NCBI RefSeq assembly: GCF_018326285.1
Contig: NZ_AP023362.1
Coordinates: forward strand, 3,658,001 to 3,722,000
Direction: 5' to 3'
DNA: 64,000 nt
From: Mycolicibacterium sp. TY81
GTDB lineage: Bacteria > Actinomycetota > Actinomycetes > Mycobacteriales > Mycobacteriaceae
Shown here piece by piece: positions 10,533 through 19,398 of the stretch (the stretch's first letter is position 1; the number at the start of each line of letters is the position of its first letter). Both the position numbers and the translations under genes were made by a program. Below the pieces are notes generated by a model, which worked only from the letters and a program-made list of their open reading frames with translations, was not told the origin of the DNA and ran no database searches.

Positions 10533-10976
10533 ATGACAACACCATCGCCCGAAGGCACCGTCACCGTCGTCGAGAGCGGCGCGGGGACCTACACGCAGGA
10601 GATCATCGCCGGCGGGCACCGGTTGATCGCCGACGAGCCACGCCCGTTCGGCGACGATGCGGGACCGTCCCCCTATGACCTCCTGCTGTCGGCCCTGGGC
10701 GCGTGTACCTCCATGACCATCCGGATGTACGCCGCCAAGAAGGGGCTGCCTCTCAAGCAGGTGCGGGTGTCGTTGCGGCACTCGCGGATTCACGCAAAAG
10801 ACTGCGCCGAGTGCGAGACGCAACAGGGCATGGTCGACCACATCGATCGTGACATCGAGTTGATCGGCGACCTCGACGACGATCAACGGGAGAAGCTGCT
10901 GGCCATCGCCGAACGCTGTCCCGTGCACCGGACGCTGACCTCGTCGGTGCACGTGTCGACTTCGTTGAAGGCCTGA
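10533..10976 (+). CDS. OsmC family peroxiredoxin-like protein
   Basis: A 147-residue OsmC/Ohr-fold protein. The helix motif [20 protein letters not shown] carries the first conserved cysteine and the second is in [12 protein letters not shown]. In this family the two cysteines of the dimer reduce organic hydroperoxides with thiol donors. Two extra cysteines, in KDCAECET, are unusual. It lies 10 bases after the TetR gene and converges on the large LuxR regulator with 6 bases between stop codons. Confidence 0.9.
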   Translation: MTTPSPEGTVTVVESGAGTYTQEIIAGGHRLIADEPRPFGDDAGPSPYDLLLSALGACTSMTIRMYAAKKGLPLKQVRVSLRHSRIHAKDCAECETQQGMVDHIDRDIELIGDLDDDQREKLLAIAERCPVHRTLTSSVHVSTSLKA

Positions 10977-10982
10977 CCCAGC

Positions 10983-13900
10983 TCAGGTGTGCCGCGCGGC
11001 TTCCTTCGCCAACTGAACCCGCGACTCGAGCCCCAACTTCGCGTACACGTGCGTGAGGTGAGTCTGCACCGTCCGGGGCGACATAAACAGCCGAGCCGCA
11101 ATATCTTTGTTGGACAAGCCGTCACTGACGTGACGCACGACATCACGCTCGGTCGGAGTGAGTGATTCCCACCCACTCGCTGGCCGCCTGCGGGTGCCGC
11201 GACCACGCTGGGCGAACGCAATGGCCTCATCGGCTGATAACGTCGCCCCCTCGTGCCACGCCGACTGAAAGTCGGCGTCGCCGAGCATGTCCCGCGCCGC
11301 CGCCTGCGCATCGGAAACCTCGTGGTCGTAGATCTGATAGCGCACAATGCCATTGCGCTGACGCAGCGCGTCTGCCGCACCGAGCAGGCGGGCCGCAAAT
11401 TGATGTTCGCCGGCGCAGACCGCCAGCTGAGCCAGCCGCTCGACGATGTCCGGCAGCCGGATGAATCCCCGTGTCTGCGCGGCGATCGCCAGGGCTTCGT
11501 GGGCGTCGCGCTCGGCCTGTGCCAACTCCCCCTGGGCGATGGCGACGCGCGAACGCGCATGCAGGGCAACCATTTTGTGCCAGCCCGACACCACAGCGAC
11601 AGTATCGTCAGCCCAGCGTCGGGCGGCGGCGAGTTCACCACATGCCAGCAACGCATCAGCCATCGGATTGAGGCTGCGAATGAAGAGCTCGCGCTGTGGC
11701 ACGGTGCGCTGCCAACACGTCTCACACGCTGCTCTCGCGGCGGCACCGTCGCCACCTGCCAGTGCAGTGAAGGCGATGACCGTGTAGATGGCATCCTCGG
11801 CCCAACCACCCATGGCCGCCGAGGTTTTGAGCGCGACGTCGTTGCACTCCCGCGCCTCGGCGAGGCTGCCTCGAAAAGCGTGAACGTGAGCCAAGCCGAT
11901 ATTGGCGAGACAAACCCTGAAGCGCTCGTCCGGGGCTGATCCCGTCGTCAGCGGGCGATACATTCGCTCAGCCTCGTCGAGCTCACCTAGCGTGAACAGG
12001 GTGATGCCGAGCCAGCACCGGATGTTCCATGACATGAACCGGTCTCCCAGCTCACCGGCGAGGCCGAGGCCTTCTTCCGCCGCAGCGCGGCTCCCTGGAT
12101 CGCCGCCGAATGGGCCTGCAAGCGCCTGAGTGAGCCGGACCTCGCAGAGGATCCGTCGATCGCCGCATTCTTGGGCCAGACGGGCTGCCTCCTCCAGGTA
12201 CGTTCGGCAGGTCTCCGTCGCCACCACGGTGAGATTGCCGCACGCATTCAGCACGGCGGCAGTAAGTGACGGATCTCCGAGCTGCCGCGCGACCGACAAA
12301 GCCGCATCGATCCGCTCCAGACCGACCGGGGCCACTCCCCACAACGCCAGCACCGCGTGGTCAGCCACCGCACGTGCCCAGGTGTGAGGAGCCACGTCGC
12401 CTGGCTCGTCGGTCAGCGCTGCGTCGAACCACGCCAGTCCTTCCTGGAATCGCGCCTGTGCCACCCAAAACGGTTGTAGCGCAGACGCCAGCCGTAAGGC
12501 GGTCTCGATATCGGCGCATTCGAGGCTCCATGCCAGGGCCGCCCTGAGGTTGTCGAATTCGCCATTGGCCCAGTCGGACACCAGATGTGGTGCAGTGCTT
12601 GTCGCCTTTCCGGCGTAGTAGTCACGGTGTCGCTCTCGAACCGTCACGGACTCACCGGACTCCCCGAGTTTTTCCAACGCGTACTGCCTCATGGTCTCCA
12701 GCATTCGGTACCGCATGACCCCGGCACCGTCGTCGGCGACAACCAGCGACTTGTCCACCAACAGGCCGAGCTGGTCCAGCACCTGGTACTGCTCAACCGA
12801 GCTGGTCGCGCATACCGCCTGCGCGGCCTCCAGGTCGAACCCGCCCATGAATACTCCGAGCCGGCGGAACAACATCCGTTCGGGCTCGGTGAGCAGTCCG
12901 AACGACCACTCCACCGATGCGCGCAGGGTCTGCTGCCGGCGCACCGCGGTGCGAGCACCGCCGGTCAGCACTCGGAAGCGGTCTTGCAGACCCTCGACGA
13001 TCTGGCCCAGAGACAGTGCCCGCACCCGAGCCGCGGCAAGCTCGATCGCCAGCGGCATACCGTCGAGCCGGCGGCAGATGTCGTGCACCCGTTCGGCATC
13101 GTCGCCGGTCAACCGTAATCCTGGACGGGCTTGCTGGGCACGGTCGAGAAAGAGCTCGACGGCCTCATCCGCCAATCCAAGGGACGGCACCCGCCAAATC
13201 ACTTCGCCGGCGAGACCGATGGGCTCGCGGCTGGTCGCCAGAATCGTCAGCTGCGGACAGCGTGCAAGCAGTGTCATGGCCAACTCGCCACAGCTGTCCA
13301 ACAGGTGCTCGCAATTGTCGAGCAGCAGCAACACACCTCGGTCCGCAACGAATCGGACCATGATGTCGACGATCGAGCGCCCGGGCTGGTCAGGTAGCCC
13401 CATGGAGTGCGCGGCGGCGACCGCGACCACCGCCGGGTCGGTGATGGGAGCGAGGTCGACGTACCAGACCCCGTCCGGGAACTTCTCGGTAAGCTGAGAC
13501 GAAATCTCTACTGCCATACGGGTTTTCCCCGCACCACCTGCCCCGGTGAGCGTCACCAGCCGATGTTCCGTGAGGCTCTCCTGCAGTTGGGCCAGCTGCG
13601 CACTGCGACCGATGAACGACGTCAACTGCGCCGGAAGATTGTGCGCCCGAGCGGGTTTGGCCGTGCGAAGGGGCGGGAAATCGTTGATGAGGTCCGGATG
13701 ACAGAGCTGCATCACATGTTCGGGACGAGGCAGGTCTCGTACCGAGTGTCGGCCCAGATCGGTCATCCACACCGCACCCGGCAGGTGGTCGGTGACCAGA
13801 TCCGCTGTGGTACTGGACAAGATGGACTGTCCACCGTGGGCCAGGTCCCGCAGCCGCGCGGTGCGGTTGATGGTCGGCCCGATGTAATTGGACTCGTCGC

Positions 13901-14204
13901 GCAACTGCACCTCGCCGGTATGGATACCGATGCGCAGCCGGATCGGGTCGAGCGCCGCCCGCTGCAGATCCAGCGCGCACGCAACGGCGTCACTGGCCCG
14001 ACCGAAAGCGATGACGAAGCTATCGCCCTCCCCCTGCTCAAGCGGCCGGACACCGTGGTGGGGTTCTACCAGCTGCGCGAGCGTGCGGTCCAAGTTTGCG
14101 AAGGCGGCCGTCATGTCGTCTGGCCGCGTCTCCCACAGCCTGGTCGAACCCTCGACGTCGGCAAGCAGCAGCGTGACCGTGCCGGTCGGTATCAGCTCGC
14201 CCAT
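10983..14204 (-). CDS. Class III cyclase-like / NB-ARC ATPase / LuxR giant regulator (Rv0386-like)
   Basis: A 1073-residue three-part protein. Residues 1-170 form a class III nucleotide cyclase domain (GTVTLLLADVEGST). Metal ligands D16 and D61 are present, the substrate-selecting residues are Q57 and N106 instead of Lys and Asp, and the N-x3-R motif is kept (NRTAR). M. tuberculosis Rv0386 has the same Q57/N106 pair, which supports the ATG at 14204 (GGAG 8 bases upstream) over the ATG at 14249. An AAA/NB-ARC ATPase follows (Walker A GAGGAGKT, Walker B GVLLLLDNCEHLLD), then a long helical repeat region, and a C-terminal LuxR helix-turn-helix (LTPTERDVVRHVSDGLSNKD). It faces a P450 across a perfect palindrome. 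Confidence 0.92.
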   Translation of the reverse strand: MGELIPTGTVTLLLADVEGSTRLWETRPDDMTAAFANLDRTLAQLVEPHHGVRPLEQGEGDSFVIAFGRASDAVACALDLQRAALDPIRLRIGIHTGEVQLRDESNYIGPTINRTARLRDLAHGGQSILSSTTADLVTDHLPGAVWMTDLGRHSVRDLPRPEHVMQLCHPDLINDFPPLRTAKPARAHNLPAQLTSFIGRSAQLAQLQESLTEHRLVTLTGAGGAGKTRMAVEISSQLTEKFPDGVWYVDLAPITDPAVVAVAAAHSMGLPDQPGRSIVDIMVRFVADRGVLLLLDNCEHLLDSCGELAMTLLARCPQLTILATSREPIGLAGEVIWRVPSLGLADEAVELFLDRAQQARPGLRLTGDDAERVHDICRRLDGMPLAIELAAARVRALSLGQIVEGLQDRFRVLTGGARTAVRRQQTLRASVEWSFGLLTEPERMLFRRLGVFMGGFDLEAAQAVCATSSVEQYQVLDQLGLLVDKSLVVADDGAGVMRYRMLETMRQYALEKLGESGESVTVRERHRDYYAGKATSTAPHLVSDWANGEFDNLRAALAWSLECADIETALRLASALQPFWVAQARFQEGLAWFDAALTDEPGDVAPHTWARAVADHAVLALWGVAPVGLERIDAALSVARQLGDPSLTAAVLNACGNLTVVATETCRTYLEEAARLAQECGDRRILCEVRLTQALAGPFGGDPGSRAAAEEGLGLAGELGDRFMSWNIRCWLGITLFTLGELDEAERMYRPLTTGSAPDERFRVCLANIGLAHVHAFRGSLAEARECNDVALKTSAAMGGWAEDAIYTVIAFTALAGGDGAAARAACETCWQRTVPQRELFIRSLNPMADALLACGELAAARRWADDTVAVVSGWHKMVALHARSRVAIAQGELAQAERDAHEALAIAAQTRGFIRLPDIVERLAQLAVCAGEHQFAARLLGAADALRQRNGIVRYQIYDHEVSDAQAAARDMLGDADFQSAWHEGATLSADEAIAFAQRGRGTRRRPASGWESLTPTERDVVRHVSDGLSNKDIAARLFMSPRTVQTHLTHVYAKLGLESRVQLAKEAARHT

Positions 14205-14312
14205 AGCCAGGTCTCCGCAGTTCAACAGCGCCGCGTCTGTGTCGATCATGCTAATCAGCCTGCGACCTCGGAGGGGCCGGAACATCGACAGAACGGCGTA
14301 GAACGCAGCGCC

Positions 14313-14334
14313 TGGGGGTCGTATACGACCCCCA
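14313..14334. promoter_or_regulatory. 22-bp perfect palindrome, probable operator
   Basis: The sequence is a perfect dyad centred between 14323 and 14324, with core GGGGGTCGTATACGACCCCC and an additional outer T-A pair. It sits between the divergent LuxR-type regulator (start 14204) and the P450 gene (start near 14398). There is no loop or T-run, so it is not a good terminator; a binding site for a dimeric regulator is the likely reading. Confidence 0.6.
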
Positions 14335-14397
14335 CGCCGGAGAAGATGCGCGGATACCCCGATGGTTGGCGCCGGTCCGCGGCTGATGCTCGATGCC

Positions 14398-15600
14398 ATG
14401 ACCATCGATACCTGCCTGCCCACGCTGAACTACCTGCAGTGCCACAACCCGGACGACGCACATCGCGCCATCGCCGCCGCACGTCGACACGGACCGGTGG
14501 CGATCGGCCCGTTGGGGCCCGAGATACTCAGCTACGACCTGGCTCGCGCCGTACTACGCGACCCACGCTTCACCGTGGCACACCGTGCCGCCGCGGAATC
14601 CCAGGGCATCACCGAAGGTCCACTGTGGCAACGGATCTCCTCGTTGATCCTCTCCATCGACGGCGAACGTCATTACCGGCAACGCCGGCTGGTCGCCAAG
14701 GCGTTCACACCCCGCGCCATCGCGCGGTTGCAAGGCCTCGTCCGCGACATCATCACCGACGTCGTCGACCCGCACGTGACTGCCGGCCACTGCGACGTCG
14801 TGTCAGACATCGCGCGGCCATTCCCGGTACCGATCATCTGTGCGCTGTTGGGGGCGCCCCGACAGGACTGGGGGCTGTTCTCCGACTGGATTGCCGACAT
14901 CGGCAAGATTTTCGAATTCAATCTGGCGACCGACGGGCCGTGCGTCCTGCAGGCGTGGCAACAGCTCGACGCTTATCTGGAGCTCATGGTCGCCCGTCGC
15001 CGTCATGAGCTGACCGATGATGTGATCTCCGACCTCATCCGCGCCGAAGACGACGGAGCAGCACTGGATCACGACGAGTTGCTGGCGCTCGCTGTCGCCC
15101 TGCTTGGGGCGGGTACGGACACCACACGCAACCAACTCGGCGCGGCGATCGACGCTTTCTGCGACCATCCCGACCAGTGGGCGCTCCTTCGCACACATCC
15201 CGAGTTCGCCGCACAGGCGGTCGACGAGGTAATGCGTTACCGCCCAATCGGATTCAGTCTGTCCCGACTTGCGGCCGAGGACGTCGAACTCGCCGGAGTA
15301 CCCATTTCGGCGGGCACCCTGGTATTCGTCAACACCGCAGCCGCCAACCGTGATCCAGCGGCGTTCCCCGAACCGGAACGTTTCGACATCACCCGCGAAA
15401 ACTCCACGGCGACACTCGCTTTCGGCAACGGTGCACATTACTGCCTGGGCTCTCACCTTGCCCGGTTGGAGTTGACGGAGGCATTGACGGTCATGGCCCA
15501 GCGGATGCCGAACCTCCGTCGCACCGGTCCGTCCCCGTGGCCGTCGATGCTGGGCGTGACCGGACCCAGCACCCTACCGGTGGCCTTCGGCAGTTTCTAG
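14398..15600 (+). CDS. Cytochrome P450
   Basis: A 400-residue bacterial P450. The I-helix oxygen-binding motif is GAGTDTTR (237-244), the K-helix ExxR is E277-R280, and the haem loop is FGNGAHYCLG with C349 as axial ligand. It has no fused redox partner, so it needs separate ferredoxin components. Three in-frame ATGs (14362, 14389, 14398) precede the domain without a clear ribosome site; I use 14398 (MTIDTCLPTL) by homology to P450 N-termini. The CYP family could not be assigned by eye. It is divergent from the cyclase-LuxR giant, its probable regulator, and its stop overlaps the convergent diiron gene by 4 bases. Confidence 0.92.
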   Translation: MTIDTCLPTLNYLQCHNPDDAHRAIAAARRHGPVAIGPLGPEILSYDLARAVLRDPRFTVAHRAAAESQGITEGPLWQRISSLILSIDGERHYRQRRLVAKAFTPRAIARLQGLVRDIITDVVDPHVTAGHCDVVSDIARPFPVPIICALLGAPRQDWGLFSDWIADIGKIFEFNLATDGPCVLQAWQQLDAYLELMVARRRHELTDDVISDLIRAEDDGAALDHDELLALAVALLGAGTDTTRNQLGAAIDAFCDHPDQWALLRTHPEFAAQAVDEVMRYRPIGFSLSRLAAEDVELAGVPISAGTLVFVNTAAANRDPAAFPEPERFDITRENSTATLAFGNGAHYCLGSHLARLELTEALTVMAQRMPNLRRTGPSPWPSMLGVTGPSTLPVAFGSF

Positions 15601-16697
15601 CTCGCCGCCTGAATGACCTGATCCACTTCAGCTGCCCGGACAGCCATTTCGGCGTGTGCCTTGTCGAGCGCCTCGGCCTGATCCTCGTCGGCCTTCATCA
15701 TCGACTCGATGTCGAAGCCGGCCATGTCCAGCACGCCCATGTCGGCGAAGGCCTGTTGCACCTTGGGGCCCCACAGCCCAATGTCCTTGACAATGGGCAC
15801 GATTCGGCTGAACAGATGCGCGCGGAACTGCTTCATCATGGGCGCCGAGGTATCGACCCACTCGGCACATGCCTTGACGTCGAGCCCGAGGGTCTCGAAG
15901 ACCTCTTCGCCGCGGAACCGGTCCCGCATCAGATAGCAGGCGTCGACGACGAACTCTTCGCGTTCGCTCCGCTCCGCTTCGGTGATCCCGGAGTAGTAGT
16001 CCTTCAACGAGATTCGGCCGAACGCCACATGCCGGGCCTCGTCCTGCATCACATAGGCCAGCACCTGCTTGGCCAACGACCCGGGCGCCGCCAAGTCGCG
16101 CTGCACCCCGAACGCGGCGAGCGCGAGTCCTTCGATGAGCACCTGCATACCGAGGTAGGGCATGTCCCAGCGCGAATCCCGCAGGGTGTCCTCCAGCAGG
16201 AGGTTCAGGTTCTTGTTCATCGGGTAGACGAGGCCGACCTTCTCCTGCAGGAACCGCGAGAACGTCTCGACGTGCCTGGCCTCGTCCATGGTCTGCGTGG
16301 CCGCGTAGAACTTCGCATCGAGATCGGGGACGACCTCGACGATCTTCGCCGCGCACACCATCGCCCCCTGCTCGCCGTGCAGGAACTGCGAGAACTGCCA
16401 GGCTTGAGAATGGCGCTTCATCTCGGCGCGGCGCTTCTCGTCGGCCGCTTCCCACATCGGGCTGCCGAACAGCGGGTGGAACTCGTCGGGCAGGCCGATC
16501 GGGTTCATCGGATCGACATCAAGCGACCAGTCGATACGCGACTGGGCGTCCCACTGTTTGTCCTTGCCCTTCTGGTACAGGTTCAGCAGGCGCCCGCGGC
16601 CGTCGTCATATTCCCAGGTGAAGCGTGCGTCGCCGCCGCTCGCGACGTCCCAGGAGTACGGCGTGGGCACTTCCGTGTACTTGTCCTTCGTGGTCAC
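15597..16697 (-). CDS. Ferritin-like diiron oxygenase/reductase R2-like protein
   Basis: A 366-residue ferritin-like four-helix-bundle protein with a complete diiron ligand set: E109 (HGEQG), E139 and H142 (DEARH), E189 (LIEG), E220 and H223 (DEARH). This spacing matches R2/AurF-type oxygen-activating diiron proteins rather than storage ferritins. No radical tyrosine could be assigned. The start is GTG at 16697 with AGAGG upstream. It converges on the P450 gene. The substrate is unknown; N-oxygenation or hydroxylation would be typical for this superfamily. Confidence 0.82.
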   Translation of the reverse strand: MTTKDKYTEVPTPYSWDVASGGDARFTWEYDDGRGRLLNLYQKGKDKQWDAQSRIDWSLDVDPMNPIGLPDEFHPLFGSPMWEAADEKRRAEMKRHSQAWQFSQFLHGEQGAMVCAAKIVEVVPDLDAKFYAATQTMDEARHVETFSRFLQEKVGLVYPMNKNLNLLLEDTLRDSRWDMPYLGMQVLIEGLALAAFGVQRDLAAPGSLAKQVLAYVMQDEARHVAFGRISLKDYYSGITEAERSEREEFVVDACYLMRDRFRGEEVFETLGLDVKACAEWVDTSAPMMKQFRAHLFSRIVPIVKDIGLWGPKVQQAFADMGVLDMAGFDIESMMKADEDQAEALDKAHAEMAVRAAEVDQVIQAAS

Positions 16698-16783
16698 GAG
16701 CGGCCGCCTCTCTGCCCCGATGTGTCCGGATAGAAATATGACTCACATCACAGTGCGCCGCGGGCGGCCGAACCGTCAACCAC

Positions 16784-17254
16784 TCAGCCCAAGTCGTAAT
16801 TCTCACGCGAGACGCGGATGAAGTGCCCGGTGGCTGTGTCGGTGCAGGTGACGCCTGCCAGCTCGCTGGTGCAGGTGATCGAACCTTGAGTGAAGGTCTG
16901 GCCGTAGTCGAGCGTCTTGAGGTTCGCGGCGGTGAAGTTGCTCGCGCCTTCGTAGCATCCGAGCTTTCCGGGATTGCCCTTGCTGACGTAGAACTGCAGA
17001 CCGCCAAAGTTGAAATTACAGGCCCGGCCGTAGGGACCCATCGTGGATGCCGGCTGCACCCAGACATGTTCCCGCACTTCGCAATTCACGCCAGTGCCGT
17101 CGGAGTAGATGTCACACACGATGTTCCCCGACGGGGTCACGAATTCATGGTTGGCCGGCACTGGGCCGCCACCGCCACAGGCGTTCGCCACAGCGGCGAG
17201 TGGCAATGCTGCGGTGGCCGCGACCGAGAGCGCCGCGATCAGAATGGTCTTCAT
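16784..17254 (-). CDS. Secreted DUF6636-like protein
   Basis: A 156-residue exported protein. A signal peptide is clear: MKTILIAALSVAATAALPLA followed by an Ala-x-Ala type site (AVANA). The mature part has the mycobacterial pattern FVTPSGNIVCDIYSDG, CEVREHVWVQP and several cysteines likely to form disulfides. It probably lies at the cell envelope or in the medium. The ATG at 17254 is chosen because the signal peptide starts there; 17 further upstream codons have no homology and would bury it. The gene lies about 50 bases downstream of the crotonase gene on the same strand. Function unknown. Confidence 0.82.
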   Translation of the reverse strand: MKTILIAALSVAATAALPLAAVANACGGGGPVPANHEFVTPSGNIVCDIYSDGTGVNCEVREHVWVQPASTMGPYGRACNFNFGGLQFYVSKGNPGKLGCYEGASNFTAANLKTLDYGQTFTQGSITCTSELAGVTCTDTATGHFIRVSRENYDLG

Positions 17255-17306
17255 GGCCACAGCGTGGTGCGCGGGCCTTGGCGGATTCTTGGCGCACGCC
17301 GCCACA

Positions 17307-18077
17307 TCACTGGGGCGGGCGCTTCTCGATGAACGCCAGCACGCCCTCGAGTGCGCTCGGGTCCATCATGTTGCAGGCCATCGTCGCGCCGGCGTCCGCG
17401 TAGGCGGCTTCGATCCCGACTTCGAGCTGGCGGTAGAACAACGACTTGCCCATCGCGACGGCGACGGCAGGCTTGGCGACGATGCTCGCGACGATCGCTT
17501 CCACTTCGTCGTCGAGCGCTTCCGGAGCCGCCACCCGGTTGACCAGTCCGAGGGCTTTGGCTTCGTCCGCCGAGATGAACTCCCCGGTCACCAGCATCTC
17601 GAAGGCGGCTTTGCGCGGGACGTTGCGCGACAACGCGACTCCCGGTGTGGCGCAGAACAATCCGACGTTGATGCCACTGACGGCGAAGCGGGCGTCGTGG
17701 CTCGCCACCGCGAGATCGCACATCGCGGCGAGCTGACAGCCGGCCGCCGTAGCCAGGCCCTGAACCCGCGCGATCACCGGGACCGGCAACCGCTGGATCG
17801 CCATCATCACCGCGGTGCACTGGGCGAACAGTTCCTGGTAGTACTCGAGTGACGGCTCGGCGCGCATTTCCTTGAGGTCGTGGCCGGCGCAGAAAGCCCG
17901 GCTGGATGCCCCGAGGACGACGGCCCGCACCGTCGCATCGTCCGTGATCGCGGCGAACGCCTCCCCCAGTTCCGTGAGCATCGCCTCGGACAGGGCGTTG
18001 AAGGCCTGCGGCCGGTTCAGCGTCAGCGTCACGACGCCGCGGTCATCGCGGTCGCGCCGCAGCAGCGGTTCACTCAT
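17307..18077 (-). CDS. Enoyl-CoA hydratase/isomerase family protein, ECHDC3-like, atypical active site
   Basis: A 256-residue crotonase-fold protein. The oxyanion-hole segments are CAGHDLKEM and GLATAAGCQLAAMCDLAVAS, and VGLFCATPGVALSR follows. These match the ECHDC3 branch of the superfamily. The two glutamates of classical enoyl-CoA hydratases are replaced (Cys-Gln in AAGCQL and Gly in NVGLFC), so classical hydratase activity is doubtful. The ATG at 18077 has GGAGG 10 bases upstream and shares one base with the stop codon of the adenylate cyclase gene (TGATG), so translation is probably coupled. Role in acyl-CoA metabolism is inferred. Confidence 0.88.
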   Translation of the reverse strand: MSEPLLRRDRDDRGVVTLTLNRPQAFNALSEAMLTELGEAFAAITDDATVRAVVLGASSRAFCAGHDLKEMRAEPSLEYYQELFAQCTAVMMAIQRLPVPVIARVQGLATAAGCQLAAMCDLAVASHDARFAVSGINVGLFCATPGVALSRNVPRKAAFEMLVTGEFISADEAKALGLVNRVAAPEALDDEVEAIVASIVAKPAVAVAMGKSLFYRQLEVGIEAAYADAGATMACNMMDPSALEGVLAFIEKRPPQ

Positions 18078-19360
18078 CACCGAGCGCCCTCCAAGAAGTA
18101 CGTCGTCATGCGTCCCTTGCCCTTGACCTCGACCACCTGCGGGTCGCTGAATGCGTAGCGGTGCGCCAGCAGCGCGTGCGTGGACGCGGACACCTGGATA
18201 CGGTGCGGGCGGCCACTGGATTCCATGCGGCTCGCGGTGTTCACGGTGTCGCCCCACAGGTCGTAGATGAACTTGCGCTGCCCGATCACGCCCGCGACCA
18301 CCGGACCCGACGAGATGCCGATCCGCATCGAGATCGGACTCGGCCAACTCGATGACAGGCCGGTGACGGTGCGCTGCATGTCGAGGGCCAGTTCGGCCAT
18401 CGAGGCAGCGTGGTCCGCGTCGGGATTGGGCAGGCCGGCCACCGCCATGTAGGCGTCACCGACCGTCTTGATCTTCTCGATGCCACGCCGGTCGCAGAGC
18501 TCGTCGAAGGCACGGAACATCGTGTCCAGCAACTGCACCAGCTCCTCCGGTGTCAGCGTCTCGGACAGGGGTGTGAAGCCCACGATGTCCGAGAACAACA
18601 CGCTGACGCTGGGCGCCGAGTCGGCGATGGTCAGCGCGCCGTCGCGCAGCCGGTCCGCGATCGGTGCTGGCAGCACGTTGTAGAGAATCTCCTCGGTTCG
18701 GGCCCGCTCTCGTTCGACTTCACGCTGCCGCAGGAAGTCGATGCGCCGCAGCCGCTCCAGCGCATAGGCGATCAGCACGCTGATCGCGGCCAGTCCCGCG
18801 ATCTGCGGTGCCATCGTGCCGAGCTCGTTCAGGTTCCCCCGGGCGTTCGGCAGTTCCAGGCACACCACGACGAACACCACCGTGTTGGCCAGGGCGGCGT
18901 GCATCCGCAGCCGCAGTAGACCGACGGCGCCCAGCAGCGTGACGGTGGCCGAGGTCATCAGGTACTGGGTCGGGAAATCGCCGATGCCGGCAAGCACCGG
19001 GACGAGCAGCACCTGGACGATCGTCAGCTGCACGACAGCGGCGACCTGCAGACGGTCCTGGAGCGTTCGAACCCGGCGGATCGCCACGATGCCGAGCAGG
19101 AAGATGCCGATGGTGACCACGCGGACGATCAGCGCGCCGGGGACGAAACCGTGCAGGACAAGGAAATCCACACCCGCGTACACGACGGTGAACAGGACGC
19201 CGACCACCTGTGCGAAGGTCGCCGCCCGCAGGCCGTTCGCGTCGTCGTGTGCCCGGAACTCGCGTTCGGGGTCGGCGTCGTCGAACTCCAGCATCCACTT
19301 GCGCATATGAAGCTGGGCATGCCGCTCCTGCACCCAGCACCGCACCGCTTGCGCATCCAC
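18077..19360 (-). CDS. Membrane-anchored class III adenylate cyclase
   Basis: A 427-residue cyclase of the Rv1625c layout: six hydrophobic helices between about residues 48 and 201, a signalling helix (FLRQREVERERARTEEILYN) and one C-terminal catalytic domain. All six canonical residues are present: metal ligands D258 (FSDIVGFT) and D302, adenine-selecting K298 and D367, and transition-state N374 and R378 (GDTVNTASR). It should work as a homodimer making cAMP at the inner face of the membrane. The start is GTG at 19360, 6 bases after TAGTTT, which suggests a leaderless message. The downstream crotonase gene overlaps it by one base. Confidence 0.95.
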   Translation of the reverse strand: MDAQAVRCWVQERHAQLHMRKWMLEFDDADPEREFRAHDDANGLRAATFAQVVGVLFTVVYAGVDFLVLHGFVPGALIVRVVTIGIFLLGIVAIRRVRTLQDRLQVAAVVQLTIVQVLLVPVLAGIGDFPTQYLMTSATVTLLGAVGLLRLRMHAALANTVVFVVVCLELPNARGNLNELGTMAPQIAGLAAISVLIAYALERLRRIDFLRQREVERERARTEEILYNVLPAPIADRLRDGALTIADSAPSVSVLFSDIVGFTPLSETLTPEELVQLLDTMFRAFDELCDRRGIEKIKTVGDAYMAVAGLPNPDADHAASMAELALDMQRTVTGLSSSWPSPISMRIGISSGPVVAGVIGQRKFIYDLWGDTVNTASRMESSGRPHRIQVSASTHALLAHRYAFSDPQVVEVKGKGRMTTYFLEGAR

Positions 19361-19366
19361 AGGGCG

Positions 19367-19372
19367 AAACTA
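19367..19372 (-). promoter_or_regulatory. -10 box for leaderless adenylate cyclase transcript
   Basis: Read leftward, TAGTTT is followed by 6 bases and the GTG start at 19360. This fits the TANNNT leaderless arrangement, and no Shine-Dalgarno sequence is present. Confidence 0.45.
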
Positions 19373-19398
19373 GCGGAGACCCGGGTCGACCGGGACCG

